A DNA stretch of 64,000 bases from Dromiciops gliroides (GCF_019393635.1 NC_057863.1:33733857-33797856), one strand, 5' to 3'; shown: positions 22,960 to 35,266, counted from the stretch's first letter. Program-made: numbers and translations. Notes: generated by a model not told the origin, from the sequence alone.

Positions 22960-23104
22960 TGTTTTAATTCTTTCCAACTTGTAGGGATTTTTATTATTCG
23001 CAGCATCCCTTGAATACATGACCTATAGATATAATTGCCTTGTTTCGAATTGTTAGTATTTGGGGAAGGAAAATACTTCTCCAGATGGGACTTTCCTCAA
23101 ATCA

Positions 23105-23660
23105 AATCATCACCCAAGGTCGAAGGGACCTCCAAAGCAAATTAGTCTAGCCTGTTTCTGAGCAAGAATCTCTTTCAAGCGGTAATCTTGCTTCTGTTTA
23201 ATGGGGAAGCCCACTCTGTTAGGAGATGGTCCATTCTACTCCTGACAGCTCCAATTGTTAGGAAGCTTTATCCTTACTTCAAGCCTCAATTAACCTCTTG
23301 GCAGCCCAACTTTCTAGTCCTGCCCCATGGGACCAAGTACATTAGTTTAAATGCCTAGTCTGTAGGACAGCCTTCAAATGTCTCTGGAGACAATTGTCAT
23401 GTCCCTACTGAGCCTTCTTTCTCTTTTCCAGGCTTATCATTCCCAGGTTTTTCCATCAGTCCTTGTACTTCCCCTGTCTTAAACTTTTGAAATCAATTTT
23501 TAGAACCCAAGTGTAAGACTTGCCATTCATCCCTATTACATTTCACCATATTTGCTTTGGTCCTGTTAGTTCCAAGATCTTTTTGAATCCTAATTTTACT
23601 GTTAGCTATACCTCCCATCATTATGACATCTGAAAATTGGATTGACATGCTGTCTACATC
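23105..23660 (-). mobile_element. CR1/L3-like LINE relic
   Basis: Antisense of a CR1/L3-type 3' region: gacagctccaattgttagga, cttcaagcctcaattaacct, cttcaaatgtctctggagac and tctcttttccaggcttatca. No coding capacity is left. Confidence 0.55.
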
Positions 23661-23999
23661 TTTTTCCTGTTAGTACTGAAAATAACCCTGAATCATTTTT
23701 GCTTTATACAAAAATACTACAGCATACCCTCCCTCAGAAACCTAGGCATAGGGCTGGATCATTTTAGTATGACAAATATTAAATGTTTACTATGTATGGA
23801 ACATAGGCTCAAACAATCAACAAGTACTGATTAAGCACTTACCTCATAGCAGCCACAGTTGGTGGAAAAAAAAAAAAAGATGTGAATTCTCAATGCTTTA
23901 TAGTTATATCATGATTAAGCTTACATATAATTTCTCTTTTTTAAAAAAATAATAACAGTAGTAATAAAAAACCCAGATATTTAGGTGGGTTCTTTTCTT

Positions 24000-24143
24000 T
24001 TCTTTTCGGTGAGGCAATTGGGGTTAAGTGACTTGCCCAGGGTCACACAGCTAGTAAGTGTTAAGTGTCTGAGGCCAGATTTGAACTCAGGTACTCCTGA
24101 CTCCAGGGCCGGTACTCTATCCACTGAGCCACCTAGCTGCCCC
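24000..24143 (-). repeat. Marsupial CORE-SINE
   Basis: Complete reverse-strand copy. The duplication tgggttcttttctt is perfect on both sides (23986-23999 and 24144-24157). Confidence 0.97.
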
Positions 24144-24599
24144 TGGGTTCTTTTCTTAAAGGATTGCCACAGCCAATGAATTAATTGCCTTGGAGCCAGC
24201 CTGCTCTCTGGCAATGATCTCCTTCATTCTCCATTTGACAAAGTATATTTCTGGCGCCATATTGAAAGTCTTCCCGAATTGGTAGGACCTACCAAACCTT
24301 GCACTGATGTGGCCTTGAGAAATAAGCATCATTTCCATACTACAATTCAGGGGCAGCTCGTGCGGCTTAAGTGTGAAGATCTGGAGTGAAGAAGACTCAC
24401 CCAAATCTTCTGGTCAGCCACTGTACTGAGTACTGAGAATATAAAGGGAAACATTCCCTGACCTCGAGTGGTTTCTCTGTCTGAGGAGGAGTATGTAAGA
24501 TACAAGATTTGTAGGTATTCATATCCATCAGGATTTAGTATCAGAAGCTAGAGAGTAGGGAGTGTGTTGTGTGAAATTTCAGCCAGCCACAGTCTGTAA

Positions 24600-24800
24600 G
24601 CTCATATATCTCATGAAGGGACCTCTGAGGCCAACGAATCAATAAACTGAGCAAGTGCCTGCTATGTGCACTCAGCTCAGAGCCATTGAATCTAACCCTC
24701 TCATTCTACAGATGAGGAAACTGAACACAAAGTTAAGTAACTTGGCCAGAACTAGGATTTGAATCTGTGTCCTCTTCTTTCACTTCCAAAAGTAGAGTTC
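24600..24800 (+). repeat. MIR-type relic
   Basis: agtgcctgctatgtgcactc, cattctacagatgaggaaac and aagttaagtaacttggccag in MIR order. Confidence 0.6.
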
Positions 24801-25500
24801 TTCATGGGTAGACTCAGAGAAACTGCAGATAGATGAGGATGTAGGATGACGGGACCAGTGCTCACCAAGTACTGAGCTTTCAAAATTATAAACCACTTGA
24901 AAGAACAGAGATTCCCTCTCACCCACCCCCACCCCCCCCCACCCCCCAGGAAAGTCAGCTATGAGAACAGGCTGTACAATTCTATTTATTCATCAGTCAG
25001 TACTTAGTAACATCTTAGCATCTCTCCATCCAGAAAGTTAATGGTTCATATCAGCAGTTTTACCCACATGAATTAAAAAGGTGTTTAACTTTAATAGCAA
25101 ACAAAACCCCGAAGGTCTATAGGAAACGATCATAAGATCTTGGAGTTTGGAGGTCATCTAAGGTCCCTAAATTTTACAGGTGAGGAAACAAGCCCTAAGA
25201 GAGTGAAGCTAAGGCTTGTCGAGAGTTAACTGGCTTTGTTATTCTATGATTCCCCCTCCTTGCCAAAACACTGCTCTCCTCCCTCCTCTGTAGGGACCAG
25301 GATACATCAATTCTGTCTCTTCTGTCCCATATCTTTAGTCTTGCCCAGCCTACAAATATGCTCCATCTTTCAATTCAATTCACAAAGCAATTATTAAACA
25401 CCTTCCCTGCCCAAGGTCCAAAGGGTAGAAAGGCAAAAATGAAAACTACCTGCCCTCAGCGGCATGTGGCAACAATGCACATGCCGCTGAGCTCCTTTCT

Positions 25501-25660
25501 GTTTTGTTTGTTTGTTTGTTTTTGGTGAGGCAATTGGGGTTAGGTGACTTGCCCAGGGTTACACAGCTAGTAAGTTGTCAAGTGTCTGAGCCTGGATTTG
25601 AACTCAGGTCCTCCTGACTCCAGGGCCGGTGCTCTATCCACTGCACCACCTAACTGCCCC
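25501..25660 (-). repeat. Marsupial CORE-SINE
   Basis: Reverse-strand copy with a GTTT-rich tail. The duplication tgagctcctttct is perfect (25488-25500 and 25661-25673). Confidence 0.97.
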
Positions 25661-26426
25661 TGAGCTCCTTTCTATAAAAATTTGCAGGTAATATACATGT
25701 ACCTGCTGCATGGGGACATATCCAATGGAATGTGGGATTTGAGTCCGGAAGACCTGAGTTCAAATCAAAATATATGCAAAGTCATTTCAGAGCATACACA
25801 GCACAGAAGGAGAAGATGAGATGTCTTAACCAGGAGCAGTGAGTTAGCCACTTTACCCCTGGCCAACTTCCAGACGCTCTCTCCAGTCCGAGAGCCGAGC
25901 CTCAGAAGAAGCCACTGGTGCCAAAGACTCTAAGGTGCTGTAGGCGCAGTCTGTTCTGGGCTGGGTGAGCATGCTCACTGAGCTCCTCAGCCCGAACAGC
26001 AGGTGATCCTAGTTGCCGTCTTTGACTGGAAAATAATCTCACTCTGTTCTTATGAGTTAGGCTGCTCTGGGAGTTGTTTTATGGCATTATTTTGGAGTGT
26101 GTGGATGGGTTTATCGGAAGTTTGGGGGAGTCACAGCCTTTCTTCTGCCATCTTGGGTCTGCCCTTCCATTTTCAGTCTTTAAAGAGTATGCCTTCAATT
26201 AGCTTACATTCTAACTGCAGAAGACAGCATATAAAAGGGAGCTGAAGCGGGGGAGGGGGAGGAAGAGGGTGACATCAGAGGAATGAAGGGTTGTTGGTCT
26301 AGAACCTTCCCCAAAATGGGGTTCCTGGAGAGGAAATGATGAATCAGAACTGATACTAGATAAAGTGACTTTTAAAAATACACAGTGCTAGCAAGCAGAG
26401 CCAGGAGAGTCTAGGCAATGTAAATG

Positions 26427-26678
26427 GGCAGCTAGGTGGTGTGGTGGATAGGGTACAGGGCCTGAAGTCAGGAAGATTCCTCTTTCCGAGTTCCAATCTG
26501 GTCTCAAACACTAGCTGTGTGACCCCAGGCAAGTCACTTAACCCTGTTTACCTCAGTTTCCTCATCTATAGAAAGAGCTGGAGAAGTAAGTGGCAAACCA
26601 CTCCAGTATCTTTGCCAAGAAAACCCTAAAAGAGGTCATGAAGAGTCAGACATGACTGAAAATAACTGAATGCAAAAA
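26427..26678 (+). repeat. RTE-tailed marsupial SINE
   Basis: Starts like the CORE-SINE (gggcagctaggtggtgtggt) but continues into gagctggagaagtaagtggc, ctccagtatctttgccaaga and gaagagtcagacatgactga. The last segment resembles the RTE/BovB LINE 3' end, so RTE machinery probably moved it. Confidence 0.8.
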
Positions 26679-26794
26679 TGTAAATGGGTATTGATAGGGA
26701 ATGGACCTATAAACTCACTGGTGTGAGGAACTCCCAGGAGGAGAAACATCCTCCACCAGGGCAGCTTCTCTGCAATAGATAGAGTTGCCCAGAG

Positions 26795-26948
26795 GGTCAG
26801 CTAGGTGGCGCAGTGGATAAAGCACCGGCCCTGGAATCAGGAGGACCTGAGTTCAAATCCAGCCTCAGACACTTAACACTTACTAGCTGTGTGACCCCGG
26901 GCAAGTCACTTAACCCCAATTGCCTCACTTAAAAAAAAAAAAAAAATT
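26795..26948 (+). repeat. Marsupial CORE-SINE
   Basis: Complete copy with a long A-tail. The flanks agttgcccagag and tgttgcccagag show the duplication. Confidence 0.95.
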
Positions 26949-27408
26949 GTTGCCCAGAGCACTGAGAGGTTAGGAGACTTGCCCTGTCACACAACAAAAT
27001 GGAAAGAACAACAACAAAATTAATTTGACCCCAGAGAAAAGTTAAGAAATTTTACCTCCCTCTATTGAAGAACTGGAGTGGGGAGAGACAGGGGGAGCTA
27101 TGGATGTAGAATATTATGTATAGTGTCAGACATAGTCAATATCTTGCTTAATTTTTCTGAACAACTTTTTTTTGGTCTTTTTTTTAAAAAAGAAGTTTTT
27201 AAAAGCTGTTACCTTTCTTTAAGAGCATGGCTTACTGGAGAGGAAAAAGTATTAAGGAATGAAGGTGATATTAAAGCATTGTATTAATAAAATAAAATCA
27301 TAAATAGAAACATGAAGAAAACAAGGTAGAAATGAAACACTGAAATGATTAAAATAGAAATAAGACAATTTAAAATACCAGCTAATTGTTTACAAATAGG
27401 CAAATCAA

Positions 27409-27565
27409 GGGGCAGCTAGATGGTGCAGTGGATAGAGCACCGGCCCTGGAATCAGGAGCACCTGAGTTCAAATCCAGCCTCAGACACTTAACACTTACTG
27501 GCTGTGTGACCCTGGGCAAGTCACCTAACCCCAATTGCCTCACTAAAAAAAAAACAAAACAAAAA
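27409..27565 (+). repeat. Marsupial CORE-SINE with perfect 17-bp TSD
   Basis: Complete copy with an A/CAAAA tail. The duplication acaaataggcaaatcaa is identical at 27392-27408 and 27566-27582, suggesting one of the younger insertions here. Confidence 0.98.
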
Positions 27566-27779
27566 ACAAATAGGCAAATCAACTGCCAAGTCTTACTCAT
27601 GTGTTTTCATTTCCTCCCTAGAAAGATGAAATGATAATAACCTCTGCTTTACCCACCACCGAATGAGCCCCATCCTCTTCCCGAGTTCACCTTCCTTGGA
27701 TAACCACCATTATTTCCATTATCTCATGGCATCCCCTACCTTACTTCCCACCCTATCCCAAACAGATTTAGAGATAATA

Positions 27780-28160
27780 ATCCATTTGCATCATGTTTTA
27801 TACTTCTCAAAGCACATTCGTGTATATTAGCTCATTGGATATCAGACTTCTAATTACATAATTGCTCATGACTATTTGAAGGCTAGATGTTCTTGTACCA
27901 ATCAGCTTATCACTGGGCAACATGAATAATAACCGCAGGAGCTGGAATGAAGCAAACAGCCTAATGATGCTGCTTGTTGACACCCGAGTTGGCGCCCATC
28001 CAGGAACTCAGGAGAGGGTCGTAGGGAGAAACAAGCTACAGGCTTGGAAGACCAGAGACTGACCTCATCTCCCTTGGGCTCTAGAGAAAAGACTCAATTC
28101 AAATAGAAATAAAGACTCGATATGGAAGAACATTTCTTTGTGGCCTTTCTTTATTCTCAT
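27780..28160. other. Repeat-free block, possible conserved noncoding element
   Basis: No repeat is recognisable. The block has clustered homeodomain-like TAATTA, CCAAT and GATA-like words (cttctaattacataattgct, ccaatcagcttatcactggg) and a GC-richer stretch gacacccgagttggcgccca. Regulatory function is inference only. Confidence 0.35.
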
Positions 28161-28464
28161 TTAGGGAGCAGTTGATTGTGACATTTCTGATCCAGGCAAG
28201 GCTGGAAGATCAGAATCACAGAACCATCAAATCTCAGAGTGGGAAAGGTCCTCGGTAGCCATGTATTATAGCTTATGCATTAAAAAGTTTTTTTTAAATT
28301 CTTTCTACAATACAGCTAACAATCAATCAGTCCTCATTCCCTCTCCCTTGGACCATTATGAAAGCCTCCTAATCACTGGTCTCCTGGCCTCAAGTATGTC
28401 CTTTCTCCGGCCCCCTCCCCCTCCCCAGCTGCCAAAATCACCTTCCAAATCTAAATCCCTGCTA

Positions 28465-28940
28465 AAGACAGCTAGGTAGTGCATTGGATGGAGAGCTGAG
28501 CTTGGAATCAGGAAGACCTGAGTTTGAACACTGCCTCAGACACTCACCAGCTGTGTGATACAGGGAAAGTCACCTAACCTCTATGCCCCAGTTTCTTTAT
28601 CTATAAAATGAAGTTAAGAATAACACCTCTTTTCAGAGGTACGCTGGAGCCAACTCAAACCAAACTGGCTGAACTGATTGTTACATTTTTACCTTTGAAA
28701 TCAGTCTACACTACACTACAAATCAGGGCTTGATTTACTGTTTAAAGTCTGCCTGGACTTCATAAAGGGATGGAGAAAATGCTACTAATGCAGATAAATT
28801 TTTTAAATGTATCATGTATACTTTTTTTTCAGAGAGCCAGTTGGTAAATATTTAGCAACACATCATTGCCCATCTCCAGGGTTATTGAGAGGATCAAATG
28901 AAATAAATACATGTAAAGTGCTTTGAAAACCTTAAAGAAC
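28465..28940 (+). repeat. MIR/Ther-type SINE with an internal insertion
   Basis: Head gacagctaggtagtgcattg through tttctttatctataaaatga at 28465-28632. Typical tail sequence (ctccagggttattgagagga, gtaaagtgctttgaaaacc) resumes only at about 28873. The 240 bp between does not belong to the SINE and I cannot classify it. Confidence 0.6.
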
Positions 28941-28946
28941 TAATCA

Positions 28947-29350
28947 ATCGATCAATAGACATTTCTTAAGCTCTTACTACGTGTCAAGCATTGCTAGGTG
29001 GCATAGCAGGTAGAGTGCAGGACCTGGAGTCAGGAAGCCCTGAGTTCAAATCTTCAGACACTTATTAGCTGTGTGATCCTGGGCAAGTCACTTCACCCTG
29101 TTTGCCTCAACTTCCTCAACTGTAAAATGAGCTGGAGAAGGAAATGGCAAATCGCTCCAGTATATTTGCCAAGAAAACTTCAAATAGGGTCACAGAGATT
29201 CAGACACAACTGAATCATCTTGATAACAACGACATGTGTCAAGCACTGTTCTAGGGATACAAAAAGAGGCAAAAGACAGTCTCTCCCCCTCAAGGAGCTT
29301 ACAGTCTAATTGGGAAGACAACATGCAGACAAATATATACAAAACAAACT
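28947..29350 (+). repeat. catttattaag-family repeat hosting a SINE
   Basis: gacatttcttaagctcttac runs up to 28990, then resumes after the SINE as aagcactgttctagggatac, ctcaaggagcttacagtcta. Confidence 0.65.
28991..29233 (+). repeat. RTE-tailed SINE
   Basis: ttgctaggtggcatagcagg head and an RTE-like tail (atttgccaagaaaacttcaa, attcagacacaactgaatca). The duplications acgtgtcaagca and atgtgtcaagca mark insertion into the older repeat. Confidence 0.85.
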
Positions 29351-29449
29351 ATATACTATGTACTTTCGATCACAAATTTGCTGGTGTCACTTCTCTGTTA
29401 GCAGCTAACACCTCCCATCTCCCCCACCCCAAATAGCTCCTCTGTTGGC

Positions 29450-29596
29450 CTTTTTTTTTTTGGGGGGGGGCAGGGCAATGTGACTTGCCCAGGGTCACAC
29501 AGCTAGTAAGTGTCAAGTGTCTGAGGCCGGATTTGAACTCAGGTACTCCTGAATCCAGGGCCGGTGCTTTATCCACTGTGCCACCTAGCCGCCCTA
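29450..29596 (-). repeat. Marsupial CORE-SINE
   Basis: Reverse copy. The T/G-rich tail is followed by a shortened tail-side segment (gcagggcaatgtgacttgcc). The duplication ctcctctgttggc is perfect (29437-29449, 29597-29609). Confidence 0.96.
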
Positions 29597-29879
29597 CTCC
29601 TCTGTTGGCATTTAAAGACTTTCATAACCTAGTTCCAAACTACCATCCAAGACTCCCCGTCGTATGCCCATCTTTCCAGTCTGCTTGCTGTTGCCTGTCT
29701 AAGTTATTCCATGTCCCATCTCCATGCCTTCGAGCAGCCTGTCTTCCAAGGCTGAAAGGCGATCACTTTGAGCAATCACATTCTCACTTCTATCTCATAG
29801 GGTCCATAACAACCTAGCTTTCATTTCAGTTTCCTCAGCTGTAAAGTAAGGGGATTAGCCTAGATGACTTCCAAAGTCC

Positions 29880-30310
29880 CATCTACTCTGAAATCCTGTT
29901 CAGATTAGTCCGACTTCTCTCCAGGTCCACTCTAACCCATTCTGAAACATTTCCACTACACTTTCTGGAAACCCCAGTCTATTTATTCTCAACAAACTTC
30001 CTTAGATCCTCTGACTTTTCAACTAACAGCCCTTCCATTTCCTTATTCTAACAGCCCCATGGTTCCTATATCCATATAGTATAGCGTCCGTGGACAATAT
30101 CATCCTAGAATCTTGCCACTCCTCCCATCTTCCCTTAATGACAGAGTCAAGGAAATGTCTCATTAATGCTACCTGCTCCCAAAGCAGCCCATTTCACTTT
30201 GGGGACAGCTCTAATAATTGGGAAGTTCTTCCTTATATAAAGCCTAAATTAAGTTGTTGTAACCTCCCCATCTCTCCTCATTCTGACCTCTGGAACCAAG
30301 AAGAGAGCAC
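29880..30310 (-). mobile_element. CR1/L3-like LINE relic
   Basis: Antisense pattern cccatttcactttggggaca, gctctaataattgggaagtt, cttccttatataaagcctaa. Confidence 0.5.
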
Positions 30311-30419
30311 AGAACACTGAGGGACACTCATGATTATTAAGTTTGACCTGGAAAAGTATCCAGAAAAAAAAAAGATAGAGAGCCATTACATAGATAGGAA
30401 AACCAGGATAGAATAATGT

Positions 30420-31120
30420 TCAGGTAATCTAGAGAGAAGAGAGCACAAAGGAGAAGAAGGTAATTGACAGTGTCCAAGGCTGCAGAGAGGTCACAAAGGA
30501 TGAGGAGGGAGAAAAGATCATTAGATTTGGCAATTTAGAGATCACTGGTAGCTTTGGAAAGAGCAGCTTTGGTTGAATGATTATCAGACTGTAGGAAGTT
30601 AAGAAGAGAGAAGAAAGGAACCTTCTCAAGATGCTGAGACACAAAAGGGAGGAGAGAAATGAAGTGATAGCTAACAGAAATAGATGGATCAAGTGAGGTG
30701 TTTTGGGGGTTTTTTTGTTTGTTTGTTTTGGGGTTTTTTTTGGAGAATGGGAGAGACATGGATGTAGAAAGTAGAGAAGCTGCCAGTTGACACAGAGTTA
30801 AGTAAGTTAACTTTAAGTGAGTTAAGTGATAGAGAAATCTGTTGGAAAAGATGGGATGGAATGGGATCCCTTGTGCATGTAGAGGGGTTGGCTTTGGCAA
30901 GTAGAAGGGACACCTCATCACATGAAAGAGGGCTGAAAGCAGAAATAGCGGCAGAAGGCATGTGACAAGAGGAGGAGGTGAGAAGAGGGAGCTCTCAGCG
31001 CATGGCCTCAATTTTTTTTTTCCAGTGAAATATGAGGCAAGGTTCTCAGCTGAAAAGATGGGGGAGTGGGGTGTTGGGAGGTTTGAAGGAAGCATAAAAA
31101 GGTTGAGAAAAACCATGGTG
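30420..31120 (+). repeat. Long ancient interspersed repeat
   Basis: GA-rich sequence with gtccaaggctgcagagaggt, agatttggcaatttagagat and gaaatatgaggcaaggttct recalls the body of the long catttattaag-family element. The reverse strand has long open frames but they are compositional. Confidence 0.4.
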
Positions 31121-32279
31121 GTGAGTGAAATAGTGAGTCAGTCATTGAGAACCTCACACAGTTGTGTTCACACCTCCCTCATACACTTACTGTATAATAT
31201 TCTTAGTGTCAAAGCCATACCCTACAGTAGATTATACACTTGGTGAGGGCAGGAATCATGCCTTAACTATATACTGTACCTTTCTTATAGTCCAGCACAA
31301 TGCTCTACGCACACTAAGCATTTAATCAACATATACTGAATTGTTTAGTTACCCTAATGCAGCTCCCAATTGTTATTTTTCCAATCACTTCCTGATCTCC
31401 TTGGAGGCACATATGATATGGGAAGTTCGTTGACCCTGCTATAGACTTCCAAGCTAGAAGACCAGGTTCTCTCCTTATTCTCTCAGGTTTCTTTCACTTC
31501 TAGTATTTGCTGCCTTTTCTTTCCCTTATTAAAAGGCAGTTCTTGGGTGGCCTCTACCCTCCCTATGCTCAGCCAGCTCTGAAAAGGGCAGCTTGTCTCC
31601 CAGACAAAGTGAACCAAGCTCACTCTACTCTGCTCCGGGGCTCCTTCCAGGGCAGGCATTATTCTGCTTTCCTTTCCCATTGTCACTAGCCCCTCTCCAG
31701 CTAGCCTGTTTCCCAGGTCATCCTCTAATCTTGACATGAGCTACTTAGAACAACACCAAAAAATTCCTTCTTGCACAAAAGACTCCTTCTCTCAGGTAAT
31801 GAAAAGCTATTCTGCTGGAGGCAGTAAGAGAGCACTTTCTCTGTTGGAAGGTCATTGACAATAGTTACTTCAGAATCTCCCAGATTTCAGATCCCATGTG
31901 GCTTAACTGTGGAATCCACTTGGTCATTAAACGACTGTCATGTCATTCAGAGTTCTCTCGATCCCAATTTCCAAGGCCCAAGGAGCCCATTCTGCTTCCT
32001 GCTCTCTGAGAAAGGACTTCCCTGGCTACTCTGAAGGTGACAACTGGATTTCAAAGGGGTCTGTCAAAGCAGAGAGATAGAACCCTGCTTATACCAGTGA
32101 GTTCCTCAGTTGACAATCGTAGCTTTCCTCTGAGCATTGTCACATTCTCTCAAGTCTCATATTTGATGGATCTGGGATCTCACTGGGACAATGAAAAGAA
32201 CAATGACTCTAAAGGATGAGGATCTGAATTCAAAACTCATTTCTTAATGCTCTCTATTCATGTGACCTTGAATAGGTCT

Positions 32280-32640
32280 CTGATAGTATCATATAGGTTT
32301 ATTGCAGGGAGAAACCTTAAAAGGCCAACTCCCTCATTTTACAGATGAGGAAACTGGGGCTAAGAGAGGCTAAGGTATTTAACCAGGGTCATATAACTTT
32401 TAAGTTTCTGAGACAGGATTTTAATTTGGGTCTTCCTAACTCCAAGAACAGCACTCCATTCACCCAGTTGCTATCCCCTGTTTCTTCATCTGAAAAATGA
32501 GAAAGTTGGATTAGATGGCTTCTGAGGTTCCTTCCATTTCTAGATCTAGGAATCTATTATCTGATCTAGGTCTCAACTTTCTCATCTGTAAAGTGGGGAG
32601 ATTGAACTAGATAACTCTGGTGTTTCTTCTAGATTTGTAT
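32280..32640 (+). repeat. MIR/Ther-type relics
   Basis: cattttacagatgaggaaac, ttaaccagggtcatataact, then two tandem SINE-tail segments (gaaagttggattagatggct and gagattgaactagataactc). Confidence 0.55.
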
Positions 32641-32939
32641 CTATGGGTCTATGAAATGGGTGCTGATTCCTCCAGGGAAAACCACAATCCAATCATACCT
32701 CCTAATCCAACATAACTTTTATCCCCCACAAAATTGCCAAGAGCCAGATTTAGACTTGACATAAAGATAGGCTGCCTCTCTATATAGTATGTTCCCTATC
32801 ACAGGCAGGACCATAACCAGGATGGAGTCTCAGGTCACTGAAATTTAGTGGGTGCTGAAAGCATGTGTATGACCACAATAGGTAGAAAGTGAGTAAGTCA
32901 CATTTGGCTTTAACGGATGATGAGAATGAAAACTTCTAG

Positions 32940-33235
32940 GAACATTGTAGCTAAAATACAGAGCTTTCTAGTCAGAAGGAAAGAATTCAAATATCAAGGA
33001 GCCACTGGAAGTATCACACAAGATTTAGAAACCACAATATTAAAGGAACAGAGACCTTGGAATATAATATTATAAAAGGCAAAGGAGATAGGCTTACAAG
33101 GAAAAATAACTTACCCAGAGAAACTATGATCCTAAAGGAAGGAAATAGAGTTGTAATGAAATAAAGGACTTCTAAACATTACTGATAAAAAGGCCAGAGC
33201 TGCTTAGAAACTTTGATGTAAAAAGAAAGGAGCCC
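32940..33235 (+). mobile_element. L1/HAL1 relic, ORF1 3' side
   Basis: Segments parallel those at 3110-3350 of the HAL1-like element: gaattcaaatatcaaggagc, attaaaggaacagagacctt, aaataacttacccagagaaa, ataaaaaggccagagctgct. It is fully degenerate. Confidence 0.5.
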
Positions 33236-33239
33236 AAAG

Positions 33240-34010
33240 AAATATAAAAAGCATCTAGTTTGTGGCAACAACCGAAGTGGATGCCCATCGATTGGAGAGT
33301 GTATGAGTAAATAATGGCATATGAATGTGATGAAATACTACTGTGCTGTAAAAAATGATGCAGGGGATGGTTTCATACAAAGGGAAGACCTGTATAAAAT
33401 GATGCAGAGCAGAACTAGGATAACAATAACAAAATTGTAAAGACATACAAGTTTGAAAGACTTAGGAATGTTGATGAATACAATAATCAACCACAATTCC
33501 AGAGGATTCATGATGAAATATGATACTCACCTCATGATAGAGAGGTGATAGACCTAAATAGAATACAGATTGAAACATATTTTTGATGGCCATGGCCAAC
33601 GTGGGAAATAAGGGTTTTGTTTTTCTTTCTCCCTGATGGTGGGCAGAGGTGGGACTGAGAAAAAATTAAATTAAAAGAAGAAGTGGAGATGAAAGAAAGT
33701 AGAGGCACCAATTATAAGTAGATGGCCATCTAAAGAAGTTCAGGCATGCAAGGGAGTAAAGATATAGGATGATATAAGTTCAGAGTCAGATATATAGTTT
33801 CCAATATGCTTAATGCATGTATCTATTTTGCTTGACCACACTTACTTGTTCTGAGGGGTAAAGTTCATTATTTGGGGGAGAAGTATCTGGATGGCATAAG
33901 GGTAGTAATGATTGTTCAATGAAACAATTATAAGATACACCCAATAAAGCAGAAGGAAATTCAGAAAGACAGAACAATATTGGAATTACCATGTAAAATG
34001 CAATATATAG
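33240..34010 (+). mobile_element. L1 3' end relic
   Basis: Matches the pattern of marsupial L1 3' ends: gtggatgcccatcgattgga, gaatgtgatgaaatactact, gatgcagagcagaactagga, ttgatggccatggccaacgt, ggttttgtttttctttctcc. The SINE at 34011 interrupts it. Confidence 0.65.
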
Positions 34011-34161
34011 ATTTATTTTTTTTTTTGCAGGGCAATGAGGGTTAAGTGACTTGTCCAGAGTCACATAGCTAGTAAGTGTCAAGTGTCTAGGGCCATATTT
34101 GAACTCACGTCCTCCTGAATCCAGGGCCAGTGCTCTATCTACTGTGCCACCTAGCTGCCCC
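34011..34161 (-). repeat. Marsupial CORE-SINE
   Basis: Reverse copy, T-tail 34011-34026, head ctgtgccacctagctgcccc. Sequence beyond (to about 34330) looks like further L1 3' tail. Confidence 0.9.
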
Positions 34162-35062
34162 ATTAATATACATTTAAAAACAAGTTGCATGTAATATAAA
34201 TTCATAGTTTCATATCAATTTTCTTTTTCTGTTCTTCATTGTGTATGAAAATGATCATATTTGTTTCTTTTTTCATATTTGTTTCTACTTGTCAATTTTA
34301 CAATTTTTTTTGAAAAAAAAAATTATAAGTACACATATTTGCTTTACCTAAAGGAGTAGAGCAGAAAAGAATCTAATACTCCCAGCCCAGACAGTGACTG
34401 AGGGTAGAAGACAGACTGCAGCCACCACAGAGAAGCAAACTCAGGAGACCATTGGATTGATCTGTGTACCAGAAAAAAAAAAAAAGCTCCCTGGCTAAGC
34501 AACTTTCTGGGCCCAGAGAAGCAGTAGAGCCCACTGAGAAGTCAGCATGGTCACTGAATGACTTGCTCTTATCCATCCCAGAAGCACATTGGCCTGTCCA
34601 GCCAAAACACTATGCCCTGCAAAAAAACAGCCCAGCTGAATGGACAAGCTTATAGCAAACTTTGTTAGAACCCTCTGGAAAGAGAAAGGATAGAAAGGCC
34701 CTGAAGTTCTAGGGTAGTATATTGCCTCAACCCTGTGTGTCCCCTACTTTTAGTTCATACCCGCTCCATCACCCTCTTGAACTCTTGGTGAACTTGTGGG
34801 AAAGCGTACCCCTGATTTATCAAATAAATATTATATTGTTCAATAATTAACTAGTTTAATAATTGTAATAATAATCTTTTGCTTTTGACACCTAAGATGG
34901 TTTCCAAAGCAATCCTAAGTCTTGGTTATCTGGGTCCTTTCTCTAAATTCTTGAGCTTTATGTGAACTTAGCACTCATAAACCTTAATGCTAACACTGTG
35001 GACTAATTTAGCGCTCCTACAAAGAAATTAAAACAGTGTGAATGTGACCTCATTTTTTCTTC

Positions 35063-35215
35063 TACAAGAAGAGGAAGAGAATGAAAGAAAGATAAAGGAA
35101 AAGGAAGAGAGCAGAAGAGAGAGGAGGGAAGGAGAGGAGAAAATATGAGAAGTACAAGAAGGAAAGGAGAAAAGAAGAGAGGGGAGGAAAGAAGAGGAGA
35201 AAAGAAAACTACAAT
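35063..35215. repeat. GA-rich low-complexity tract
   Basis: Imperfect GAAGA/GGAGA units, about 150 bp. Confidence 0.9.
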
Positions 35216-35266
35216 TGAGAGTAGTGGGTAGAAGATAGAGGATAGAGGATTTAAAAGATGAATGAT

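Larger units (their letters stand above)
19052..22985 (+). other. FNDC3B: FNDC3B 3' UTR
   Basis: About 3.9 kb from the stop codon to the AATAAA at 22954-22959. The first 750 bp and the last 500 bp are repeat-free and AT-rich, as in long mammalian UTRs. In between lie a pyrimidine tract (20047-20220), a MIR (20465-20690), a (TG)n tract (21784-21842), another MIR (21990-22160) and a (CA)n-rich run. A second possible polyadenylation signal near 21100 (aataataaaaag) could give a shorter form. The 3' end is inferred, since no transcript data are available. Confidence 0.75.

Noticed and set aside
30535..31116. 193-codon frame on the - strand, the longest in the window
   Set aside because: Lies in a GA-rich old repeat. 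The Ser/Pro/Leu/Phe bias is compositional, with a poly-Lys/Asn patch from a homopolymer; no domain, splice sites or homologue recognised.
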